Below, piece after piece: positions 9,214 to 16,784 of a stretch of DNA of 64,000 nucleotides. The notes under the pieces are model-generated. The model was not told the origin of the DNA, did not search any database, and saw only the letters and a program-made list of their open reading frames with translations. The position numbers were made by a program, and so were the translations under genes. Source of the DNA: Cognatundibacterium aquatile (lineage in GTDB: Bacteria; Pseudomonadota; Gammaproteobacteria; Burkholderiales; Burkholderiaceae_D); the NCBI RefSeq assembly GCF_014699135.1, contig NZ_JACOFT010000006.1:239690-303689 (forward strand), given 5' to 3'. Numbering within the stretch: the stretch's first letter is position 1; every line of letters starts with the position of its first letter.

Positions 9214-11073
9214 TCAACTCCGGCGGGTCGCCGACAAGCGTTTGACCACCGCGATCAGGCGGTCTATTTCATCGCAGGTATTGTAGAACGCAAACGAAGG
9301 ACGCACAGTTGCCTCAACACCAAAGCGTCGCAATATCGGTTGTGCGCAATGATGACCTGAACGTACCGCAATGCCTTCCTGATTCAGCGCGTGCCCGACT
9401 TCTTCGGTCTTGTAGCCAGCGAGAACAAAAGACGCAACACTCGCTTTGGCATGAGCCGTGCCTATCAGGCGTACGCCAGGTATGCTTTTCAGGCCATGGG
9501 TTGCATACTCAAGCAAAGCATGTTCGTACAAAGCAATTTTTTCAAGACCGATACGTTCCACATAGTCGATCGCAGCGCCCAAACCTACGGCATCGGCAAT
9601 ATTGCCGGTACCAGCCTCAAAACGCGCTGGTGCAGGTTGATATTGGGTGCGTTCAAACGTCACATCCGCAATCATATTGCCGCCGCCCTGCCACGGTGGT
9701 AATTGCTCCAGTAAAGCTTTTTTACCGTAGACAACACCGATGCCGGTGGGGCCGAATACTTTGTGTCCGGAAAACACATAGAAGTCGGCATCCAGCGCCT
9801 GTACATTGACACGCAGGTGCGACACCGCCTGCGCGCCATCCACCAATACGCGGGCTCCGGCACTATGCGCCAGCGCAATGATTTCCTGTACCGGTGTGAT
9901 GGTACCCAGTGCATTCGACACCTGCGTGACCGAGACCAGACGGGTCTTGCTGTTGAGCAGTTTGCGATATTCATCCAGCAGAATCTGGCCGCTGTCATCC
10001 ACCGGAATCACCCGTATCACTGCACCCTTTTCTGCGGCCAGCTGTTGCCAGGGAACGATGTTGGCATGATGCTCAAGTTGCGACACGATGATCTCGTCAC
10101 CGGCACCGATAAACTTTTTACCGAAAGTATTGGCAACCAGATTAATCGCTTCCGTCGCACCGCGAACGAAGATAATTTCCTCTGGCGACGCCGCCCCCAG
10201 AAAGCGTGCCACGGTATTACGCGCACCTTCGTAAGCATCGGTTGCGCGCGCTGCCAATTCGTGTGCGGCACGATGAATATTGGAATTCTCGTGTGCATAG
10301 AAATAGCTGAGTCTGTCGATCACCGATTGTGGCTTCTGCGTCGTCGCGGCATTATCAAACCAGACCAGTTGTTTGCCATTCACACGCTCGGCCAATATCG
10401 GAAAATCGCGCCGTACGGCATGGATATCAAATGGTGCGGCCAAAGCAGGATTCGCAGCGTGGGGAGCAGCATCCCAGTAATTTTGCTCGCCTTGCTGAAA
10501 ATAATACGTGGCCGACAATTCATTTGCCGGTGTGGCTGATGTGGCGGTTGCCGGTTTCGCCGGATACAACTCTCCTAGCAAACGCTGCAATTGATCCTGT
10601 CCGGGTAAGCCAAAGGCGCGGGCGCTAACCTGATCGCTTCCTGTCGCCTGCGCCGCCAGACTATCCAGACCCGTATCCGCCGACGGATAAGCATGTTCCC
10701 CGCCTAAAAAATAATACGGCGAACTTGCCCCACCAGCCTGAGGCCGGGACGGTGCGACGCTGCTACCACCGTTGTGCGGCAAGGCCGCCGCATAGATCGC
10801 GGGTACACCTTGCGCGATGCCCGGCTCTGCCAATGGCGGAACATGTGCAGACGAACTGCTTTGCGGCTCGATAACAGGTGCTTTCCCGGCAGGAGACACC
10901 GGCGCTGGCTGCGGCTCGTTCAGGTGCGACAATCCCGGCAGGAATTGCGCAGCCGCCTGAGCAGCACCTGGCACCAGCGCGAAGAATTCAGATGCCATGC
11001 GATTCAGCAGTGCCTCATCCGGCACACCGTCCGCAGACACCTGACTATTATTTGTAGGTGTCAGGATAGTCAT
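9214..11073 (-). CDS. Encapsulin cargo cysteine desulfurase with long N-terminal targeting extension
   Basis: A 619-residue SufS-type, PLP-dependent cysteine desulfurase. The catalytic part starts near residue 214 (FDIHAVRRDFPIL). It holds the PLP lysine (SGHK, Lys438) and the mobile catalytic Cys576 in RSGHHCAQP. Ordinary SufS is about 410 residues. The extra N-terminal ~213 residues are rich in Ala, Pro, Ser and Gly, predicted disordered, and contain the motif YYFxxGExxY twice (residues 120-129 and 190-199). In family 2A encapsulins (known from Synechococcus SrpI and Acinetobacter) such an extension directs the desulfurase into the shell, where cysteine sulfur is removed and stored. The start overlaps the end of the shell gene by 26 bases, which indicates coupled translation. 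Storage of elemental sulfur here is inferred from relatives. Confidence 0.93.
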   Translation of the reverse strand: MTILTPTNNSQVSADGVPDEALLNRMASEFFALVPGAAQAAAQFLPGLSHLNEPQPAPVSPAGKAPVIEPQSSSSAHVPPLAEPGIAQGVPAIYAAALPHNGGSSVAPSRPQAGGASSPYYFLGGEHAYPSADTGLDSLAAQATGSDQVSARAFGLPGQDQLQRLLGELYPAKPATATSATPANELSATYYFQQGEQNYWDAAPHAANPALAAPFDIHAVRRDFPILAERVNGKQLVWFDNAATTQKPQSVIDRLSYFYAHENSNIHRAAHELAARATDAYEGARNTVARFLGAASPEEIIFVRGATEAINLVANTFGKKFIGAGDEIIVSQLEHHANIVPWQQLAAEKGAVIRVIPVDDSGQILLDEYRKLLNSKTRLVSVTQVSNALGTITPVQEIIALAHSAGARVLVDGAQAVSHLRVNVQALDADFYVFSGHKVFGPTGIGVVYGKKALLEQLPPWQGGGNMIADVTFERTQYQPAPARFEAGTGNIADAVGLGAAIDYVERIGLEKIALYEHALLEYATHGLKSIPGVRLIGTAHAKASVASFVLAGYKTEEVGHALNQEGIAVRSGHHCAQPILRRFGVEATVRPSFAFYNTCDEIDRLIAVVKRLSATRRS

Positions 11074-11977
11074 GGTATTTACCGATCTCTACATCGTCCA
11101 ACACAGCCAGGGCATCATCCGTCAACACTGCCAATGAGCAGTAAAGAGAAATCAGATAAGAAGCAATCGCATTACGGTTAATGCCCATAAAACGCACTGA
11201 CAGACCTGGGCTCTGTTCACCAGCCAGCCCGGGCTGGAACAGACCAACCACACCTTGCCGTTTTTCACCAACGCGCAGCAAAATGATTTTAGTTTTGCCG
11301 TCCTCAATCGGTAATTTGTCAGATGGAACCAGAGGAACGCCGCGCCATGTCAGGAATTGTGAACCAAACAGACTGACTGTCGGTGGAGGAACGCCGCGAC
11401 GTGTGCATTCGCGGCCAAACGCCGCAATCGCCAACGGATGCGCGAGAAAAAAGCCTGGCTCTTTCCATACTTTGGTCAGCAGATCGTCCAGATCGTCCGG
11501 TGTCGGTGCGCCAGTCAGCGTCGATATGCGCTGATCATCATGCACATTCGCCAGCAGACCATAATCAGGGTTATTAATCAGCTCGCTTTCCTGACGCTCT
11601 TTGATTGTTTCTACGGTCAGACGTAATTGTTCTTTAATCTGATCGTGCGGGCTGCTATACAGATCGGAAATACGGGTATGTACATCCAATACGGTGGCAA
11701 CTGCATTCAGGAAATATTCGCGCGGTTGCTCTTCATAATCAACAAAAGTTTGCGGCAATTCAGATTCGTCACGCTGAGAACAGGCAACGCGTACGTCCTT
11801 GGGATTTTTTACTTTATTGAGACGGTAGATACCTGCTTCAACCGGCAGCCATTGCAGCAGATGCACCAGCCAGCGTGGAGAAATGGTCGATAACTGCGGA
11901 ACGGTTTTGGTTGCATTGGCTAACTGACGGGCAGCATTATCGCCCAGTGCAAAATTCGGCGAAGGTACATCAGACAT
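11048..11977 (-). CDS. srpI: Family 2A encapsulin shell protein (SrpI-like)
   Basis: A 309-residue HK97-fold shell protein that self-assembles into an icosahedral protein nanocompartment. It has the family 2A hallmarks: an N-terminal arm (residues 1-60, ANATKTVPQLSTISPRWLVHLLQWLPVEAGIYRLNKV), the P-domain helix region (QIKEQLRLTVETIKERQESELINNPDYGLLANV), and the C-terminal GLFQPGLAGEQSPGLSVRFMGINRNAIASYLISLYCSLAVLTDDALAVL. It is often misannotated as a Crp/Fnr or major membrane protein. The ATG at 11977 follows GGAGTGACCT, a good ribosome binding site. It sits directly upstream of and overlaps its cargo, the cysteine desulfurase. It has no cyclic-nucleotide-binding insertion, which separates 2A from 2B shells. 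Confidence 0.95.
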   Translation of the reverse strand: MSDVPSPNFALGDNAARQLANATKTVPQLSTISPRWLVHLLQWLPVEAGIYRLNKVKNPKDVRVACSQRDESELPQTFVDYEEQPREYFLNAVATVLDVHTRISDLYSSPHDQIKEQLRLTVETIKERQESELINNPDYGLLANVHDDQRISTLTGAPTPDDLDDLLTKVWKEPGFFLAHPLAIAAFGRECTRRGVPPPTVSLFGSQFLTWRGVPLVPSDKLPIEDGKTKIILLRVGEKRQGVVGLFQPGLAGEQSPGLSVRFMGINRNAIASYLISLYCSLAVLTDDALAVLDDVEIGKYHDYPDTYK

Positions 11978-11999
11978 AGGTCACTCCATGAGTAAGTGG

Positions 12000-12028
12000 A
12001 TTTATCGGACTGCAAAAAATAACAACAA
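12000..12028 (-). promoter_or_regulatory. Candidate internal promoter for shell and cargo genes
   Basis: On the minus strand TTGTTG (12028-12023) and ATAAAT (12005-12000) are separated by 17 bases, in the AT-rich 100-base gap between the XRE regulator and shell genes. The match to a sigma70 promoter is moderate. The transcript would leave only about a 15-base leader before the ribosome binding site and ATG at 11977. Confidence 0.3.
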
Positions 12029-12077
12029 GAAAAACAATTCATCGGATAAGACAGTGTCTGATGCCCATCGCCCTCAT

Positions 12078-12350
12078 TCAACATGCTATCGCCATCAAGG
12101 ACATCTTTTGCATTGCCTGGGCATGGCGCACGTCCTCACAGCGAGCCAGCAGTTCTGACATGCGGAGGCCTAATGCCTGTGATAGTTTTTCCATCGTCAC
12201 CAAAGACGGAATCACTTTTCCGCGCTCAATCTCGCCTATATAAGAACGATTCAGATTCGCCTTTTCCGCCAGCACTTCCTGCGACCACTGATGTGCGTCT
12301 CGCGCCTGACGAACGGCAATGCCAAAGCAATTGCAAAGCTCTTTCATCAT
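12078..12350 (-). CDS. Small XRE-family (Cro/CI-type) transcriptional regulator
   Basis: A 90-residue protein that is almost only a helix-turn-helix domain: FGIAVRQARDAHQWSQEVLAEKANLNRSYIGEIERGKVIPSLVTMEKLSQALGLRMSELL is the standard XRE HTH_3 fold (about residues 8-68). A short tail follows, with no sensor domain. The start is ambiguous: GTG at 12353, ATG at 12350 or ATG at 12347. GGAG lies at 12356-12353, and the TGATG overlap with the end of the acetyltransferase gene favours 12350 or 12347. It lies between the acetyltransferase and the encapsulin shell on the same strand, so it is the natural candidate for controlling the shell/cargo pair. A Cys at the C-terminus (AIAC) and Cys7/Cys-rich ends could sense thiol or sulfur status; this is speculation. 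Confidence 0.8.
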   Translation of the reverse strand: MMKELCNCFGIAVRQARDAHQWSQEVLAEKANLNRSYIGEIERGKVIPSLVTMEKLSQALGLRMSELLARCEDVRHAQAMQKMSLMAIAC

Positions 12351-13324
12351 CACTCCGGATGAGGCGCTTCGACATTCTGTTCATGGCGCAAACTCGCCTG
12401 ACTGACATGGCTGCCGGGTGCCACGTCATTCGTGACCCAGACATTGCCACCAATCGTCGCGCCACGTCCCAGCGTGATCCGTCCTAAGACGGTCGCACCG
12501 GCATAAATGACGACGTCATCCTCAACGATGGGATGGCGCGGTAAACCTTTCTGCAAATTGCCTTCTTCGTCGGCGGGAAAACGTTTCGCTCCAAGTGTCA
12601 CGGCCTGATAAATACGCACGCGCTGCCCGATTACTGCGGTCTCACCAATCACCACGCCGGTACCGTGATCGATAAAAAAGCCGGGACCAATCTGCGCACC
12701 GGGATGAATATCAATGCCGGTCTGGCTGTGTGCAATTTCTGCGACGATACGTGCCAGTAAAGGCACGCCCAGCAAATACAATTGATGTGCAACCCGGTGA
12801 TAAATCATGGCCAGCACGCCGGGGTAGCAGAGTAAAACTTCATCGACACTGCGGGCGGCAGGATCGCCCTGATAAGCGGCAATCACATCGCTGTCGAGCA
12901 GGCTGCGTATCTGCGGCAAAGAACGTGAGAAAGTACGCACGATAGACACTGCCCGGTCTTCGGTATGCAGCTCATGATGATTGTTATAGCGCGATGCGTA
13001 ACTCAGCTCCAGCCGCACCTGCGTCAGCAGTGAATGCAGCACCGAATCGAGGGTGTGCCCGACGTAAAAATCTTCACTTTCCTGACGCAACTCCGGTGGC
13101 CCAAGACGCATGGGAAACAGCGCTCCGCGCAGATCTTCAAGTATTTTTGTCAGCGCATCCCGCGATGGCAGTTCACGGCCACCCGGTTCCGACGGGCGCA
13201 CCTGACGGCTGCGCCAGGCCTGACGCACAGAGGCCAGTTCACTGACGACCTGCTCAATACCAAATAACGACGCTCGCTGTGTTGCAGGCGCATGAACTTG
13301 ATGATTAATTTTATTGTTAGTCAT
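12350..13324 (-). CDS. Serine O-acetyltransferase (EpsC/CysE family)
   Basis: A 324-residue acetyltransferase that makes O-acetylserine from serine and acetyl-CoA, the carbon precursor of cysteine. The helical N-terminal domain covers about residues 1-195. The C-terminal left-handed beta-helix with hexapeptide repeats follows: HSQTGIDIHPGAQIG, then FIDHGTGVVIGETAVIG, which holds the substrate-binding Asp-His, then AVTLGAKR and VIYAGATVLG. The long-form EpsC-type architecture is common in encapsulin-linked copies. Its last bases overlap the start of the XRE gene. Cysteine synthase is not in the window. Placement in the encapsulin operon suggests that cysteine supply is coupled to the desulfurase cargo; this is known for family 2A loci and inferred here. 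Housekeeping cysE is probably elsewhere. Confidence 0.9.
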   Translation of the reverse strand: MTNNKINHQVHAPATQRASLFGIEQVVSELASVRQAWRSRQVRPSEPGGRELPSRDALTKILEDLRGALFPMRLGPPELRQESEDFYVGHTLDSVLHSLLTQVRLELSYASRYNNHHELHTEDRAVSIVRTFSRSLPQIRSLLDSDVIAAYQGDPAARSVDEVLLCYPGVLAMIYHRVAHQLYLLGVPLLARIVAEIAHSQTGIDIHPGAQIGPGFFIDHGTGVVIGETAVIGQRVRIYQAVTLGAKRFPADEEGNLQKGLPRHPIVEDDVVIYAGATVLGRITLGRGATIGGNVWVTNDVAPGSHVSQASLRHEQNVEAPHPE

Positions 13325-13364
13325 AACTCTGATCAGTTCAGGTGTGAAACAACTTGCCGATAAA

Positions 13365-13395
13365 TGGAGTCAATGGGAGTCAATGGGAGTCAATG
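13365..13395. repeat. Short tandem repeat (10-base unit)
   Basis: CAATGGGAGT occurs twice in tandem (13371-13390), flanked by a partial unit (AAATGGAGT) before and CAATGA after. It lies in the 111-base gap between the rhodanese and acetyltransferase genes of the encapsulin operon. Confidence 0.85.
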
Positions 13396-13435
13396 ACCAC
13401 AGACCAGCAAATTCCGTGTGGTCGTTGATATGTGC

Positions 13436-13954
13436 TTAATCCTGAACCCAGGGCAAGGAGTGCAAACGCCAGCCACCGAGCTGACCACGTTGCTGCGTCT
13501 CATTGATCTCGCCTTCAAACCCCTCGGTGATATTGAAGACGTTCACAAATCCAGCCTTGCTCAGTGCTTCAGCCGCTGCCGCCGAACGCTTACCGCTACG
13601 ACATAACAACAAAAATACGGCAGCCTTGTCTTTGAGTTTGCTCTCGAACTCCTTCACGAAGCGCGGATTACGGGTCAGTGCTGTGCCTGTTGCCCAGGCA
13701 ACGTGCTGACTATCGGGAACATGACCAACAAACTTACGTTCTTCATTCGTGCGAACATCAACCAGGGTAGCGGCACCGAGTTGTACCAGACGCCAGGCAT
13801 CAACCGGCGTCAGACTGCCGGCAAAAGGCAATTGTTGTTGGCGGGCATCCTCTCTTGCATGGGAAAGCAGGCTTGCGACATCGCCACCGCTGCCATCAGA
13901 AACGGAACTGGCGGAAGAAAATGCATCGTTGGGAGTCATCGTAGAATCTGTCAT
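13436..13954 (-). CDS. Rhodanese-like sulfurtransferase of the encapsulin operon
   Basis: A 172-residue single-domain rhodanese. The domain covers about residues 47-165: TPVDAWRLVQLGAATLVDVRTNEERKFVGHVPDS, then the active loop C118-R-S-G-K-R-S, where Cys118 carries persulfide. It ends GGWRLHSLPWVQD, a tail typical of a cytoplasmic subgroup. The first 45 residues are Ser/Asp-rich and probably flexible. It is the first gene of the minus-strand operon before the acetyltransferase, XRE, shell and desulfurase genes. Rhodaneses are recurrent partners of family 2A encapsulins. A likely role is moving sulfane sulfur between the desulfurase, the stored sulfur and acceptors. Whether it is a second cargo or acts outside the shell is open. 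Confidence 0.88.
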   Translation of the reverse strand: MTDSTMTPNDAFSSASSVSDGSGGDVASLLSHAREDARQQQLPFAGSLTPVDAWRLVQLGAATLVDVRTNEERKFVGHVPDSQHVAWATGTALTRNPRFVKEFESKLKDKAAVFLLLCRSGKRSAAAAEALSKAGFVNVFNITEGFEGEINETQQRGQLGGWRLHSLPWVQD

Positions 13955-14144
13955 AAATATCTTTCAAAGCAATCGATGTATTTACCGCACATCGTTATGA
14001 CAAAACTGTAGCGAAATCTCTAAGAGTGGAAAACGAATTAAAACGCGATTATTTATACAAAAAACGATTAACGATTTCTTTCGGTACTGTCGCCCTGCTG
14101 GCGACACTAATCAGCGAACGTAGATGAATGCCGGAATAAACACG

Positions 14145-14180
14145 TAAAAAAGCCCCCGCTAATGGCTGGCGGAGGCTCTA
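14145..14180 (-). terminator. Terminator of the small exported protein gene
   Basis: On the minus strand AGCCTCCGC pairs (one mismatch) with GCGGGGGCT, followed by a T6 run. It separates the small exported-protein gene from the encapsulin operon. Confidence 0.8.
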
Positions 14181-14230
14181 TTTTCAGATGATTTTCTTCT
14201 TCAGTTTATTCGGACAGGCAGGAAAAACAG

Positions 14231-14458
14231 TCATTCATTTTTGATTTTTTCACAACGCCCATCACGATAAGGGCCTGCGGTACGCTCCCAACCATCGCCC
14301 GGCGAAGTCTGCGAACAGACCTCTGCATCTTTGATTTTGCTTTTCCACTTATACCAGGATGCAGGTGCGGCGAATGCTGCAAACGATACACACAGCAAAA
14401 GGAATGCACACAATACGGTGGCGAGAGATCGCTTATGACAACTGTGTTGATCACCCAT
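14231..14458 (-). CDS. Small exported protein, function unknown
   Basis: A 75-residue protein with a signal peptide (RSLATVLCAFLLLCVSFAAFA, cleaved before APASW) and a short mature region of about 45 residues: WYKWKSKIKDAEVCSQTSPGDGWERTAGPYRDGRC. It has two Cys that could pair and several aromatic residues. The ATG at 14458 follows a strong GGGAGGTG site 7 bases upstream; a longer frame starts upstream without such a site. Related small proteins are found in Burkholderiales, and I know no function. It is monocistronic: a terminator lies downstream and ribB is 84 bases upstream on the same strand. Confidence 0.72.
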   Translation of the reverse strand: MGDQHSCHKRSLATVLCAFLLLCVSFAAFAAPASWYKWKSKIKDAEVCSQTSPGDGWERTAGPYRDGRCEKIKNE

Positions 14459-14541
14459 TAAAACACCTCCCATCCTTTGTTGTATCAACAGACCATTCAC
14501 CGTAAAAAATCATCATTTCAACGCCTGATAAACGCGGTGAC

Positions 14542-15267
14542 TCAGCTAGCTTGTAAATTGCTTATATGCTGTGCCAGTTCATCAATACTCAGGATCACAA
14601 TATCATGCGCCGCAGCGTAATTCAGAATATCCTGACCACGTGACATGCTGCCATCCGGATTCATCAGTTCGCATAATACCGCTGCCGCCTGCATTCCAGC
14701 CAGACGCACCAGATCCACAGAACCCTCGGTATGACCACGCCGCTGTAATACTCCGCCAGACACTGCCCGCAAAGGAAAAACATGCCCGGGCCGAGCCAGG
14801 TCGCCAGGCACGGCTCCATCTGCGATGGCAGCCTTAATCGTCGTAACCCGATCCGCAGCAGAAACGCCGGTAGTCACACCATGCTTTGCTTCTATTGTGA
14901 CCGTAAATGCCGTACCAAAACGACTGCCATTTGCTGCCACCATCGGTGGTAAATCAAGCTGCTGCAAGCGCTCGTCGGTCAGGCACAGGCAAACGATGCC
15001 GCTGCAATCACGGATCAATCTGGCCATGCTCTCGGTAGTAATTTTTTCCGCTGCGATGATCAGATCAGCCTCATTTTCACGATCAAAATCGTCCATCAAT
15101 AAAACTGGCCGCCCATTCCGAAGGTCAGCCAGAGCACGCTGTAAACGCTCAGCAAACGGGCTGTCGGAATAAACAAAACGCCGGGAAGATTGTGCAGTCG
15201 TAGCGACTGAAGATGATGCAGTAGTTGAACCGGATACTGCAGTAAGACTGTTTGTGTTACTCAACAT
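14542..15267 (-). CDS. ribB: 3,4-dihydroxy-2-butanone 4-phosphate synthase (RibB)
   Basis: The enzyme converts ribulose 5-phosphate to the 4-carbon precursor of riboflavin. It has 241 residues, with a Ser/Thr-rich N-terminal extension of about 35 residues before the domain. Family motifs are seen: [18 protein letters not shown] (acidic catalytic loop), [15 protein letters not shown], and the catalytic His in [11 protein letters not shown]. There is no GTP cyclohydrolase II domain, so it is the monofunctional type. The ATG at 15267 follows GGAG about 10 bases upstream. An FMN riboswitch lies in the leader, so expression should fall when FMN is plentiful. This matches the single-ribB riboswitch arrangement in proteobacteria. 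Confidence 0.93.
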   Translation of the reverse strand: MLSNTNSLTAVSGSTTASSSVATTAQSSRRFVYSDSPFAERLQRALADLRNGRPVLLMDDFDRENEADLIIAAEKITTESMARLIRDCSGIVCLCLTDERLQQLDLPPMVAANGSRFGTAFTVTIEAKHGVTTGVSAADRVTTIKAAIADGAVPGDLARPGHVFPLRAVSGGVLQRRGHTEGSVDLVRLAGMQAAAVLCELMNPDGSMSRGQDILNYAAAHDIVILSIDELAQHISNLQAS

Positions 15268-15370
15268 AATTGAAACGCTCCGCAAAAAAATGTGCAAAAG
15301 ACGTTTCAGGGGATTTTTGAATAGCCCAAAGCCAGCGCTCGCAAGCTGGCGCGAGCACTGATATCAGGCG

Positions 15371-15547
15371 TATCTTCTCTCATCCGGACTATCACCGTCG
15401 GCTCTGGAATCACACCAGATCTGCTGACCTTGCAACACCATCAGTACAACTACGATGATCATTCACTGCAAGCGCTCGCGGGCTTGTTTTGCCAAAAATA
15501 TCTGGCAAATTTTACCGCCGGTGGGGAATTACACCCCGCCCTGAAGA
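15371..15547 (-). ncRNA. FMN riboswitch (RFN element)
   Basis: On the minus strand the leader of ribB carries the RFN signature. The 5' part is AGGGCGGGGTG followed by AATTCCCCACCGGCGGTA, the middle holds the AGCCCGCGAGCGC stem, and the 3' part includes GATCTGGTGTGATTCCAGAGCCGACGGT and ATAGTCCGGATGAGAGAAGATA. These are the invariant blocks of the FMN aptamer. About 100 bases separate it from the ATG of ribB, room for an expression platform. Confidence 0.95.
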
Positions 15548-15695
15548 CGTACGACCTGCCGACATAATCGGCGGACAGATTATACGCAAAATGCTCTGCC
15601 GGTGTTTTTCAGTTCAGGAATGGATGACGATAGTGAAGTCCGGAAAGCGGCATCATGTCGGGCAGAGGCACACTGCCACGACACTGACCTACACC

Positions 15696-16784
15696 TCAAT
15701 GCGCTCTCGGCAAAGTGATCTGAAATACAGAGCCGCCACCGGCGTGTTGAGAATAACTGACCTGCCCCTTATGTGCCTGTGCAATCGCGCGCACCACCGC
15801 CAGACCCAACCCGCTGCCGCCACTTTCGCGCGAACGGGAATCATCGCCGCGTTGAAATGCTTCAAAGATAAAAGGAATCAGATGTTCAGGAATGCCCGGC
15901 CCTTCATCAGTCACCGTCAGATGAAATGCGTTTTGCGACAGTCTGGACTCAATCAGCAACTTGCCGGGAGACGCATAACGACGCGCATTTTCAAGCAAAG
16001 CAACGATAACTTGTCGTATGCGCGACGGGTCGCAAACGATGACAGTGTTTTCTACCTTCATATCAAGATAAAACCCGGCAGCAGTCAGTGATGGCGCCAT
16101 GAGTTCAAGCACCTGACTTACTTCGGATGCAATATCCACATCTTCCAATCTCAGGCTCAGATAAGCGCCATCGGCCAGACTAAGGACGCGTAAATCTTCG
16201 ACCAGACGGGTAAGCCCATCGACCTGATTCAAGAGATTACGAAACTGCGTTTCCTCCGGCGGAAATACGCCGTCAGCCATGCCCTGCAAGCGTCCGCGTA
16301 GTATCGTCAGCGGCGTCCTTAATTCATGCGCAATCGCAGCATTCCAGGTCGTTAATTCATGCGCGGTACTCTGCAAGCGTTCTGCCATAGAATTAAAACC
16401 ATCAACCAGGGCGGCGGTTTCGCCCAAGGTACGATCACCTGCAACTGCGCGGGCAGACAGATCGCCGTCGGCAATACGTTTAACACTGTCAGCAATCGAG
16501 TTAAGCGGAATCAATATGCGCCTGGCCAGTTTCCTTGCCGCAGCGATGCCAAACACAAGACCGACAACAGTAATCGTTGCCATATAAATCCATTCCGGCC
16601 ATGTTGGCAGCGACATTGGATCGACGTCTGTAAACAAACTGGGAACCCATTGAATCAGTAAAGCATAAAACACATACGTACTGATTAAAACGATGGCGAT
16701 GATGCTCAGCACAACCGCCGATGTCCAGCGAATGATCTGTCGGCTGAAATCAGATTCAGTGCTCACGATGGACTCTTCAGGCAA
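15696..16784 (-). CDS. Sensor histidine kinase (BaeS-like)
   Basis: A 362-residue inner membrane histidine kinase. Two membrane helices lie at about residues 20-44 and 65-85, with a short periplasmic loop (about 20 residues, so little sensing surface). A HAMP domain follows at 83-140, then the dimerisation domain with the phosphorylated His153 (AAIAHELRTPL), and the ATPase domain (N-box LLENARRYA, G1 DEGPGIP, G2 GGSGLGLAVV). Its start overlaps the end of the response regulator gene by 22 bases, so the pair is co-translated. The arrangement is divergent from an RND efflux operon. BaeS-type kinases commonly sense envelope stress and toxic compounds and control such pumps; that link is inferred. 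Confidence 0.88.
   Translation of the reverse strand: MPEESIVSTESDFSRQIIRWTSAVVLSIIAIVLISTYVFYALLIQWVPSLFTDVDPMSLPTWPEWIYMATITVVGLVFGIAAARKLARRILIPLNSIADSVKRIADGDLSARAVAGDRTLGETAALVDGFNSMAERLQSTAHELTTWNAAIAHELRTPLTILRGRLQGMADGVFPPEETQFRNLLNQVDGLTRLVEDLRVLSLADGAYLSLRLEDVDIASEVSQVLELMAPSLTAAGFYLDMKVENTVIVCDPSRIRQVIVALLENARRYASPGKLLIESRLSQNAFHLTVTDEGPGIPEHLIPFIFEAFQRGDDSRSRESGGSGLGLAVVRAIAQAHKGQVSYSQHAGGGSVFQITLPRAH

Noticed and set aside
9309..10628. Several plus-strand frames of 90-260 codons opposite the desulfurase gene
   Set aside because: They are antisense shadows of a strongly supported gene; their translations are rich in Arg, His and Cys and show no domain.
13365..13395. Possible CRISPR-like repeat
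   Set aside because: The units are 10 bases with no spacers; it is a simple tandem repeat. No cas gene is present in the window.
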